Source: Trebouxia sp. TZW2008 (lineage: Eukaryota > Chlorophyta > Trebouxiophyceae > Trebouxiales > Trebouxiaceae). Taken from it: 64,000 bases of DNA. The stretch is from assembly GCA_002118135.1 (NCBI GenBank), contig BDIU01000013.1:248001-312000 (forward strand), in the 5' to 3' direction. Below the pieces are notes generated by a model, which was given only the letters and a program-made list of their open reading frames with translations, was not told the DNA's origin and did no database searches. This document shows, one piece after another, positions 51,201 to 60,684 of the stretch (within the stretch, counting starts at the first letter, position 1; every line of letters starts with the position of its first letter). The translations under genes were made by a program, and so were the position numbers.

Positions 51201-52903
51201 TGTGGTGCTATCTATGGAGTTGTGCCTTTCACTTCCCGTCGCTCCACTGGTCTGGCCTGTGGTCTGGTGTCTGCTGGAGGCGCCATTGGAGGTGTGATGA
51301 ACCAGGGCATCTTCTTCCTCAACACCCCAGCATCTGGACCCTACTGTAAGCTACCATTGCTGCAATATTGCTATGCCATGCCCTTGTGATGCAATTCCGC
51401 CGGATAGATTAGCATCTTGCAAAATTTGCAATGCTTGCATTGATGCAGTCACTTTCAGCCAGGCTTTGCAATTGGATTACAATAAAATCTCTTTGTAACA
51501 ACTGCTCTGGTAACCAACAAATTTGTCCTTACATTGAAATGTCCTTACTCAGACGGACTATCCACGTCGGAATGCAGTGATTGGTAACTAACGGCGCTGT
51601 CCTTACATTGAGTTGTCCTTACATCAAGTGTCCTCACAAAGAGAGTTTACTGTATATGGTCTCATAACACAGGAGTCACACTGTGATGCCATGGTCCACG
51701 CTGCAGTAGCTGCATGGTGTAGGAAATACCCAGTCACAGCTGTGCCAGGTGTTACTGCGTTGATTGCTTTTTCTGCAGATAGTCTGTCAACTGCATGGTC
51801 CATACAGCCCTGATCAGTGTCCACGTCATACAGCTGTGACTGTGCTGACATCACAGCTCTCTCACAATAACTTTCTTGCTGCAGACATTCTACCCATTGA
51901 TGCATTCAAGTGGATGGGAGTGGTGATGATTGCCGTTTCATGTATTGGTGTTGGGGGCCAGTACTTCCCCATGTGGGGTGGCATGTTCTTCCCTGCCAGG
52001 AAGGGCGTGACTGAGGAGGACTACTACTTTGCCGAGTACTCTGCTGCCGAGAGGGAGCGTGGACTGCACATGGCCTCATCTGCCTTTGTAAGCCACAATT
52101 CTGTTGCTGTTGTTTTGGGTCATTTTGTGCCCCTGAGTGACCTGATATGCCTTTGTAAGTTGCTTTTGTTTTGTTTTGCCTCAACGTGGGCTTGTACATG
52201 GCCTCATCTGCCTTTTTGAGCTGCCCTTGCCCTCATGTGCTGCTGTGTGACCTGCTGCCTTTATGATCCTCTCTGTTGCTTCTTTGGCGTCAACATTCTT
52301 GTGATGCTGTCTGGTCTCTTTTGCCTTCGCAAACCAGCGTTCTTTCCTCCTGCCTACATTGTAGATTGCACATAGCCTCATCTGCCTTTGTAAGCTGCTG
52401 TTCCTTTTCTTCTGCCACCTTGAAGTGCATCCTCTGCTGGTGTATGTTGTGTTTGTCTAAATTTTGTGAGCTACCATTCCTTTTCGTCTGCCTCCCAACA
52501 TCTGATGCTGCTGTATGTATCGCCATGTGCTTACTGGCTGTTCCTGTTGTGTAACCTGCCTGCCTGCACCACAGACCTGGCCAGCTGCTTGAACCCTTGG
52601 TGAACCCTTGGCACTGCACACATGCTTTGCTTTGACTTCTACTGTGCCTTACCATGTGATGCATATTGGCCTATTTTAAACACAAGGCCAAGTCAACTCT
52701 GCTGAGATGCAATGGCTCACAAGTTTACGTTGGTACTGCAGGCAAGTGAGTCTCGCAGCATGCGTGGCATGAAGAGAACAGCCGCTGATGCAGCAGCCCG
52801 CTTCAAGCAGCAGCAGGCAAATGCAAACGGAGCAGGCGTCTTGGACAGTGCACATGATGACACTGCTCATGGCCCAGCTGGTGACAACCGCAATGGAGTG
52901 TGA
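48230..52903 (+). CDS. NRT2: High-affinity nitrate/nitrite transporter, NRT2 (NNP family)
   Basis: Plasma-membrane major facilitator protein importing nitrate or nitrite with protons. Ten exons: 48230-48572, 48652-48729, 49044-49247, 49489-49634, 49937-50080, 50347-50495, 50718-50856, 51195-51345, 51885-52087, 52742-52903; all phases agree, giving 572 residues (the family has about 500-550). About 78 hydrophilic residues precede the first membrane segment ([17 protein letters not shown]). Visible family marks are the MFS loop [13 protein letters not shown], the nitrate signature [13 protein letters not shown] (about residues 202-214) and a second MFS motif [12 protein letters not shown]. The tail of about 60 residues is hydrophilic. 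Chlorophyte NRT2 proteins usually work with NAR2; no partner gene or other nitrate gene is in the window. The intron after 49634 begins with GC (CTCAG|GCATGC). Confidence 0.96.
50893..50985 (+). repeat. Copy of the NRT2 exon 7 end
   Basis: ATGCTGGAGACTCATATGCT GCAACACAGGCCTTCATCGT through GCATTGAGGTGTGCATTGC repeats 50796-50870, including the GAG|GTG donor, about 95 bp downstream. Confidence 0.9.
51055..51105 (+). repeat. Copy of the NRT2 exon 8 acceptor edge
   Basis: GGGCAGGCCACTTGCAAGCT ATCCATGGAATCGTG repeats the acceptor and first codons of the exon at 51195 (GTGCAGGCCACATGTGGTGC). Confidence 0.75.
51480..51652. mobile_element. Pogo-like inverted-repeat element (copy 4)
   Basis: A 173-bp element between TA dinucleotides (51478-51479, 51653-51654) in NRT2 intron 8. 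The left end is CAATAAAATCTCTTTGTAAC; the right end, complemented, is CAGTAAACTCTCTTTGTGAG. The interior shares TTGTCCTTACATTGA and CGGAATGCAGTGATTGGTAA with the copies at 3628 and 25292. Confidence 0.72.
52195..52405 (+). repeat. Two copies of the NRT2 exon 9 donor edge
   Basis: GTACATGGCCTCATCTGCCT TT (52195-52216) and TTGCACATAGCCTCATCTGC CTTTGTAAG (52367-52395) repeat 52067-52091, the second with an intact GTAAG donor but preceded by degraded coding sequence. Confidence 0.85.
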
Positions 52904-54525
52904 GCAAGGACCTTCAAGACAATGGCCCAACATGCAATCAATAAAGGCCAGTCACTGTGAAGCACCATGGCATTGCGTACATGGTGGTTCCTTGGATATT
53001 CGCTTATCTGGTCTTCTCACGCAAGCTGTGATGCCCTTTCATGTGTCAAAAAATGTAATTTTGCAGCTGCATCGGCTTTTGTGGGCAGCGAGATGGCAGC
53101 ATGTATCAGTAGATACTGACTGGCCCAAATGCAGCAATCATGACATGCTGCTGTGCAGTGTGGAGTTTTAGTCAGCAATGTTGGTAACGTAACTTTTCTT
53201 GCTGGAAGAAATCTGTTTGAACCCATGACAGAGATTCCTGGAGTTTAGGCAGGCAGTACACAACATTAAGGTTGCATTTTAATTTGAACATCAGGAGTAC
53301 TGGTGAAAGCGTTTTTTTTCTGGGTTCACATCATCTGCTGTGTACACTTCAGTGATTGAATTTGACATTGTTTTGTACTAGGCATCATGTATTTCGTGGA
53401 GTTGCCGATTGTTGCAGCCAGTTGCCTGCAACTGCAGTCTGCCTTGTCTTCATTGTTTTTGCCACACTGGAATGTCTGTAGTCTGTTTGTTGTGTAATAC
53501 AATTCATTTGGTTGTGCACTTTGCAAGCTACATGCAGCGCTGCATTACTGGCACAGCTTCACCAATGTACCATGTCTGAGGTGGACCAAAGCTGGCAAGT
53601 GTTGCTTGATGGTTTGACGGAAAGTGAACATTTCTGCAGCCAACTGGTGCATCTGGGGTGCTCTGCCGCAAGTGCCACACATACTTTCTTACAGCAGACT
53701 TAAAGCAACCAAAAGCCAGTTTGTGTCAGTATCTAACTACTTCAGCATCTCCCCTTATCTAAAATGAGACAACGAATTCACAGACCACACTTGATACAAG
53801 CAAAGCACTGCATGCATGTCCATAGCTACGAAATAGCATTGACTGGCATATTGAGATTTCTTGCGCACTGTACTGTCTCTGTACTATTACACAAGTACTG
53901 TCAATTATTACGCTAGCACTGACTGCACACATTGGCATCCCCTATCACAGAGCAAAGTCAGACACAACAGGTGACCTTCTACCATTTGAGATTGAGCTGA
54001 CGGCGCTGCAGAATAAGATTTGCTGACGCTGCATGGTGTTTCTGGCTGCTTCACTCAGCAATATCATCCCATAGACTATCATTCCTGGAGCTTCTAAGGG
54101 CGCTGTTGCTCTGGTCCAGGCGTGTCTGCGTAGACCTTAGAGTCCTGCAGGCAAAAAAATGGTTTTGTACCTTTCCTGGCCAACAAGCAATAAGCACTTC
54201 GAGCTTTGTGCAGCCAGTGTGAATGATTTCATGCTGCAGAGTAGGGCAGCATAATCTTACGTTCGTGTGCTGTTGAGCTCCCTCTGCATCATTTCCATCT
54301 GGCTTCTTGTCAGCCCCAGCTCACCTCTGCACGTACACAAATTCTTGGACTCGGCTAGAAGCAGTAAATGTGGGTGTCTCTTCAATCCTATATTGTGCAA
54401 GTGCGTGTCAGCTGAAATTCTGACTTCTTGATGCACTCAAGCTTATTGGCTGCATCACTGAGGCAGGTATACAGGAAGCCTACGCCCGACAATGCAAATG
54501 CAACAAGGAGCGTATGCAATGAGGC
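52904..54525. other. Convergent intergenic region, NRT2 and coiled-coil gene
   Basis: About 1.6 kb with only short open frames and no homology I recognise. It contains both 3' UTRs. I found no RNA gene, repeat family member or inverted repeat worth reporting. Confidence 0.55.
53054..53058 (+). terminator. Putative TGTAA polyadenylation signal of the NRT2 gene
   Basis: TGTAA about 150 bp after the stop codon; the same caveat applies as for the dynein signal. Confidence 0.4.
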
Positions 54526-55284
54526 TCACTTAATGTCTGCAAGCTTGTGCTTGGTGGACGCCAGTTCCTGAGATGTCCCTTTCAACAGCTTTTGAGCACT
54601 ATTTAGCTCAGTGGCAGTCAGTTGCAGCCTGTCCTTGGTGTTGTGCAGCTCGTCTGCAGTTGAATCCAGCCTCTTGACTGTGCCCTTCAGCTTATCCCTT
54701 GTGGTGTGCAGCTCATCTTCAGTGGAGTCCAGCCTTTTCACTGTGCCATCTAGCCTATCTGTTGTTTGATGCAGCTGTCTTTTTGTGCTGTGCAGCTCAT
54801 TTGTTGTGTCTTCAAGCTGTTTGACTGTTGAGCCAAGTTGCTCCTGCGTCTGACCAAGGTTGTCCCGAGTCGCTTCAAGCTGTCGCTTGGCAGCAATCAC
54901 ATCGCCTGCATGCAGCGACAATAGCATGTCAAAGCTGTCACAAGCAATGCTGAGAGCAGTAGCAGCAGCAAGAGCAGATTCTGACCCTGCTTTTCATGAA
55001 GATCACCCAGCTGTTTTTTGAGGTGTCGCTGCTGTTTATGCTGTTTGTGGAACATCTTTGCAACAGCGCAAGAGGCACCTGCCAGCACAATGGGGACCAG
55101 TGCTGCGAGAGGATCTGAAGAGGTCTGCTTCGTTCCTGCGACAGCATGATGCAAGTGGCTGCCACCATTGGCAGAAGATGGGGGTGGCAGTCAAACTGGA
55201 CTCTATAGTGTGAGATTCTTGCTTACCTGGCACAAATTGTTCCTCAGGCTCTCGCACATTTGGTGTCACGTTCTCGTCATCCAT
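54526..55284 (-). CDS. Small coiled-coil protein, function unknown (weakly DUF1664-like)
   Basis: Exons 55227-55284, 54986-55135 and 54526-54905 join in phase 1 twice and give 195 residues. The start is the first ATG in frame (MDDENVTPNVREPEEQF). A short hydrophobic stretch, ALVPIVLAGASCAVAKMF, may be a membrane anchor. From about residue 68 to the end the protein is one long, Gln/Thr/Asp-rich coiled coil with repeated units such as TVKRLDSTEDELHTTRDKLK and TVKRLDSTADELHNTKDRLQ. An anchor followed by a coil recalls plant DUF1664 proteins, but I cannot confirm this. It is divergent from the rhodanese gene, 374 bp away. Confidence 0.68.
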
Positions 55285-55658
55285 GCCAGCCACAGTGACC
55301 CTACCGGGAAACGCTGACTTCAGTAACTTGTTAACCCGCAACTCGCTGTTTGATCACTCACTTCGTATGGTACGATCTTGGGTATAGTTAGCAGAGTGCA
55401 GTGCGGCAAACCTCAGCAAAGCTGCAACAATGCTCGAATATGGATACGCACGTAGCCGTACGTGGATGCTTGGCAGTGGTGAGGGAGATACCTGGCTGAA
55501 ATGCTCAGTATCATGCTCAAGTTTGCCTCGCCAGGCCAAAAGTAACGCCTGCATCGGATGGTGCTAGGGTTGCTTGCCGATCTGCTTGCCGATTTACAGC
55601 TGTCGACAATACAACTTTGCGCTAAACAGTGTTGCAACTACAACAATTGCCCTTCAGC
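55285..55658. promoter_or_regulatory. Divergent promoter region (coiled-coil and rhodanese genes)
   Basis: The 374-bp gap between two opposing ATGs must hold both promoters and leaders. A frame on the minus strand stays open to about 55341 (LRVNKLLKSAFPGR) but has no ATG. A short direct duplication (TTGCTTGCCGATCTGCTTGC CGATT) lies at 55569-55593. Confidence 0.45.
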
Positions 55659-56695
55659 ATGCCGCACGCATTGGCCCGAGCCGTCGCTGCGACACCAGGA
55701 TCAACTGCGCACGCCCTCTGCATCGAACATCATAGGGCGACGCCTCAGCCAGTGCTGCCGAAAAGGCGACAGTCGCGTGCACTGCGCGGCGGTCGCTCGG
55801 ACAATGTAGTTACATCGGCTGAGGATTCGTCTGATTCTGCCCGTCCTCGTCAGGAGGAGCGTGTTGTCTCAGTGTCTGATCTGCTTGCCGAGGTAAGGCG
55901 ACTCCCTTCAATCGAACGCTGTTCACGCTATAGGCGTCGAATGAGGAAGCTGAGTGCCCTGTTGGCTTCAGTAGGTACAGGGCCTCGGCGACGACTTTGT
56001 GTTTGAGGACAAAGACGAGGACACACCTGTTTGGGGACATGAAGAACGCCTGAGTGCTCAGAATTTACCAGGTTTGCAATGCTATGTCTGTACATTCAGA
56101 TAGGCATAGCCCATGCTGAAGCCGAGGTATTTGCAGCGGATGCAAGGTCTCATATGGACGTCAAGAATGCGCTGGACCCCTCACAACTGGACGCTGTCAG
56201 CGCCTATTCAGTAGACCAAGGTATTTGACATGCACAGCTGTGCATGACAACCTGTGCATAAGCTTGAGCCCCCACTTGCATCATGCTTGACTCAAACTAG
56301 CGGTTTGATGCACAGGCTTTCAGGAGACAACAGTTGAAAATGTTCATGAGGCCTTGCAACAGAACCAGGCTGAGGACCCTCTGCTGCTAGATGTGCGTAC
56401 ACCACAAGAATACAGATCAGGGCATGCGCCAACAGCAATCAACATTGAACTGGGCGCTTTGTCAGAGGCTGTTAAAGCTGGCACGCTTGACGACTGGAAG
56501 GATCAGGGTCAAGTGCTTGTCATCTGTCAGGGTGGCAAACGCTCAGCACAGGCGGCCGTCAGGCTCAATAAGGTGTTTGGGTTTCAGCAAGTGGTCAATG
56601 TCAAGGGCGGCACAGCAGCATGGATTGCTGCAGGCTACCCTATTGAGCAGGGAGATGGGCGTTTACTTGATGCACCACCGCATCTGCGGCCTTGA
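55659..56695 (+). CDS. Single-domain rhodanese (sulfurtransferase) protein, probably organellar
   Basis: Exons 55659-55892, 55981-56071, 56104-56220 and 56316-56695 agree in phase and give 273 residues; intron 2 is only 32 bp as modelled. Residues 1-50 are Ala/Arg/Pro-rich and low in acidic residues (MPHALARAVAATPGS), like a chloroplast or mitochondrial transit peptide. The rhodanese domain spans about 155-265: LLLDVRTPQEYRSGHAPTAI, then the active-site loop CQGGKRS with the catalytic Cys near 218 (CxxxxR), then NVKGGTAAWIAAGYPIE. Such proteins transfer sulfur from thiosulfate or persulfides, or act as scaffolds; the substrate is unknown. Between them lies an acidic linker (FEDKDEDTPVWGHEERLSAQ) and an Ala-rich helix (AEAEVFAADARSHMDVKNAL). 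Confidence 0.9.
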
Positions 56696-57325
56696 TGGTG
56701 TTTTGCACTGAGATTTACTCCAGATCATGCTCTGAATTATGCTTTACACTGCGTTCTACCACAGGTTTTGTGAGCTAGGGTCACATTGTCTGTTTTCACA
56801 GGCAGAACATGGGCCCCCTTGACCAAACGTGTCTTGACAACAGTGAATGGAACTGAGCAGACTGTTGGGATTGCAGCTTGGCATATCATTGATCTTCGTC
56901 TTGACAAGTTGCCCGTTGTAAGGATGTGTTCTGCTGTTGCTGTTACGTGTCGGCTTGAGGTCCTAGGGCGTTGATACATGACATGTATTACTTGACATGC
57001 AATACATGTCAAGCTCGAGGAGCAGATTGCGTACAAAGCACAACAAAAAAAAGCAAATCAAGCGGATTTTGACCAGCATGTAGCAACGCCAATACAGCAC
57101 ACCCTGAAACTATTGTTACACTTTCTGCCACCGCACTTACTCTGAATTTGTCCTCAACAGGCATGAAAGCAACTCATAGTACGTACAACACCCAAAGGGC
57201 AGATCAGCCTTTCCTTCCTACGGCGAACTTGCGTTCAGACTAGAGCTTTAATCATATCTTACAGCGCTGCTGGGTTGAACGGCGGCAAAATTTTGTTGCC
57301 ATTCCTGCTGACATAGACATCATAG
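56696..57325. other. Intergenic downstream of the rhodanese gene
   Basis: No convincing gene. A short plus-strand frame at 56786-56974 lacks splice support and homology. The region faces the 3' end of the minus-strand gene at 58066. Confidence 0.5.
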
Positions 57326-58071
57326 CTCTATCAAATCTGCACCCACAGCCAGGTCCTCCTGTTGTGTCTGTTGAGCTTCCCATGGGAGTTTCCCATCAGG
57401 CTGTGGGGCTGTTGGATACTCTGTCGTGTTGAGGTTGAGCCCATCATGTGCTTCTGTATCTTACGACTCTGCTGAATGTGCCAATGCCAGACCTTGCAGT
57501 AGAGAGCCATCACAGCTCTATCAAGTCTACAACCAGAGCCAGGACCTCTTGTTGTGTCTGTTGAGTTTCTCGTGGGAGCTCCAACAGGCTTTCAGGCTGT
57601 TGGATATTCTGTCATGTCCAGCTTGGGCTGTAACTTCAATCGTATCTTACCGCTCTGCTAAGTCTGCCAATGCCAAGTCTTGTTGCTGAAACAATACCAT
57701 TAAAGCTCTACCAAGTCTGCCCCTGAGGCCAGGTCTTCTTGCTGTGACTGTTGAGTTCACCATGCGAGCTCCCGAAAGGCTTCGGGGGTGTTGAATAGTA
57801 TATCATATCCAACTTGAGCCCACTGAATGTGCTGATAACATTGCTGAGGTAGGGCATGCTTACACATTGCCATCATCCTCTATCAAGTCTGCTCCTAAAG
57901 CCAGATCTTCTTGTTGTCTCTGTTGAGCTTCCCATGGCAGTTCTCCAACAGGCATTGGGGCTGTTGGGTAGTCTGTCATGTCTAGCTTGGGCCCACCAAA
58001 TGCACTTGTATCTTACAGCTCTGCTCAATGCAGCAATGCCAAGTCTTGTTGTTGAAACTGTACCATTACAG
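57326..58071 (-). repeat. Four tandem decayed copies of the terminal exon of the minus-strand gene
   Basis: Units starting CTCTATCAAGTCTG and containing GCCAGGTCTTCTTGTTGT, TGTTGAGCTTCCCATGG and GTCATGTCTAGCTTGGGC begin at 57326, 57516, 57706, 57878 and 58072 (spacing 190, 190, 172, 194 bp). The last one, on the minus strand, is the open terminal exon (58066-58276). The others have frame breaks and lie just beyond its stop codon, so this is an exon amplified in tandem. Confidence 0.92.
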
Positions 58072-60652
58072 CTCTATCAAGTCTGCCCCTAAGGCCAGGT
58101 CTTCCTGTTGTGCCTGTTGAGCTTCCCATGGCAGTTCCCCAATGGGTGCTGGGGCTATGGGATAGTCTGTCATGTCTAGCTTGGGCCCACCAAATGTACT
58201 GATGACATTGCTGAGCCAGGGCATGCCCTTGGACACTTGTCTCTTGATACTCAGTTCTGTCAGCTGCGCTACTGCCCTGCAAACAGTCACACTGCATTGG
58301 AGCAGTCTGCTATGTGCAACTGTCAAAGCTTGCAGCTCTTCAAAGCATACATTGCTGTTGCTTTTGGATTGCACAGGAAATGTGTGGTTCAAAAGCAGAA
58401 CCATGGTGGAACAGCACACAGCATCAGTTGACAGCTCTGTGACATTAGATTACACAGCTAGCAGCTTTAGCGTGACCAAGTAGCTGCCTAACATTGTGCA
58501 GCATCAAATTCAGAAGCACTCTGAATGCATGGGGAAAACCTCAAATGCTGACAAAGCTGTCCTCCAAGAGTGAATGCACCCTTACTTGGCCCAGTTGACA
58601 AGTGGTGCCTGTGGGGATCCTTTGACTGGCACAGGCAAGACGTAGTCACTGGGAAGGTTCTTGATGCCTGTGGCAGCCAAGGTATCTGCTGGGATGCCAA
58701 GAGTCATATCCAACACATTGCTGACAGTGTCAATCTGGCCCCACATGATGACATGAACACCTGCGGTACCATCACACAAAAGCATCTTTGCAATCAGGTC
58801 ATACATTGATTGACTCTGATGGGCATGCAGTAGTTGCCGCTGTCTGTCAGATGCAATTAGCCTTTTGGGGCTGAGGCGTGTAGAACATATTCTTCATCAT
58901 CACCAACACTGACATGCTTGCTAGTGGGGTTTGCATGACGCTGCTAGGTGCAAATACCAGAATGCATAAGTCGCATCATGCTTGACAATGCCAATGTGTA
59001 CCCTAGACCTGTAATGCAAAACAAATATCATAGTTGCCTGAGGGTTCCTGATGGGTCGTCACAATTCCATATGAAAGCCCGAGTGGGTGGAAACATGCGC
59101 CACCAGCTTTTTGTTAGGAACAGATAATCTCACCTTTGCAGCTGCCAAGACTGCTGCCCAGGAGAATGTCCATGCGTTTGCTGATGACTTGGCCATTCTG
59201 GAAGTAGTCAGCCTCGACTGTGGAGGTCCATGCCTCCAAATTGCCGCTTTGCATCTTGCTGCAAAAGCATTGCCGTTGAGCTGTAATGCCTAATGCACAA
59301 TTTGTCATTTGTCATTTTTTGTTTACTGGCATTCTGTTCAAAGACACATTGTGCCGCATTGTCTTTCTGTATACTGGCATTCTGTTCAAAGCAACATTGT
59401 GCCGCTTTGCAGCATATGGGCTTGAGCGCATACAGAAGATTCTATGTGTCATCTGTGGGTTTCAGTGTGTACATGGCAGCAGATGTTGTGTTAGCCAGCA
59501 GCAAAACTGCGCTCAGCCACAGGGTAGCAGAAACTGTCATGGCAGATGTGCAGCTGCAGACTATCAAAAGGCATCACAGTGCACAACGCAAGCTATGCTT
59601 TATATTCATTTATCAATTGATTTGACACCTGTGCCTGCGCAAATGCAAGGTAGACACTGCCAGGCATGAATGTCATCTATTCGGTCGACAGATATCCAGC
59701 TTGTGCTGCTTGACATGTGGGAAACAGGTATGCCTCACCCTGTTCTGTTTATTTTTACAAGCATGTTCAGAAAGCATCTTCCAAGACCTGGCTCACCTGA
59801 GCTGAAGCAGCCCCAAAAGGTTGGACAGGAAAGTGTTGCTGCCAATGACCATCTTCATGGGCTGTATGCGCATGCTGTAGCAGTCTGCTGGGATGTGATT
59901 TAACAGCGGTTGCACAGTCATCTGAACACTGCTGTCCCCTTGTAGCCCTGCTGCACAGCCCAACAACGGGTGCACCTCTTTCAAAGCAAACCTGCAAGAT
60001 GGCGGTTGTAGGTAAATGCAAAGTTATGGTTGCTAAGGAACGCACAATCATCTGAATGCTGCTGTCTCCTTGCACAACCCAACAATGAGTGCACCTCTTT
60101 GAAAGCAAACCTGCAACATGTGGTCATGAAGTAACGCACAACCCAAGATTCAATGCCCCTCCCTGAAGGCAAATCTGCAAGGTGAGCATCGAGCTGTAAG
60201 GAAAGCGTGTGGTGATTCAGGAGAGACAGTCCATGATGTACCACAGTGATTTGGTGGTGGTCATTTGATTTGCCACCACAGGACAACAAGCAGTTGTCGC
60301 TCATGACCATGCTTGCTGAACTAACGTGAAGGATAAATTGAAGCAGAAGTGCACTCGGTAACATCAATTGTGGCAGCAGAGTTGATATGAGCAGCTCTGG
60401 TTTTTATCAGCATTGCATTCCTTGCAGCGGCAGCAGCAGCGTCAGACATGCAAATTTCGAGCACGCACAGCATTTCATGGTAGCCTCAACTACCCTGCTT
60501 GATGACAGCTGGATTTCAGATTGGCAATAAATCAAGCAGCAGCAGCAGCAGCAGCAATGTCAGACACGCAACATTCAAGCATGGACAGCATTTCATGGTA
60601 GATTTCACTACCCTGCTTGACAAAAGCTGGATTTCAGATTGGCAATGAATCA

Positions 60653-60684
<32 letters not shown>

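Noticed and set aside
55285..55341. Longer N-terminus (LRVNKLLKSAFPGRVTVAG) for the coiled-coil protein
   Set aside because: The frame is open but has no ATG before 55284, so it is treated as leader sequence.
56786..56974. Short plus-strand open frame after the rhodanese gene
   Set aside because: No homology, no splice or neighbour support, and ordinary length for chance.
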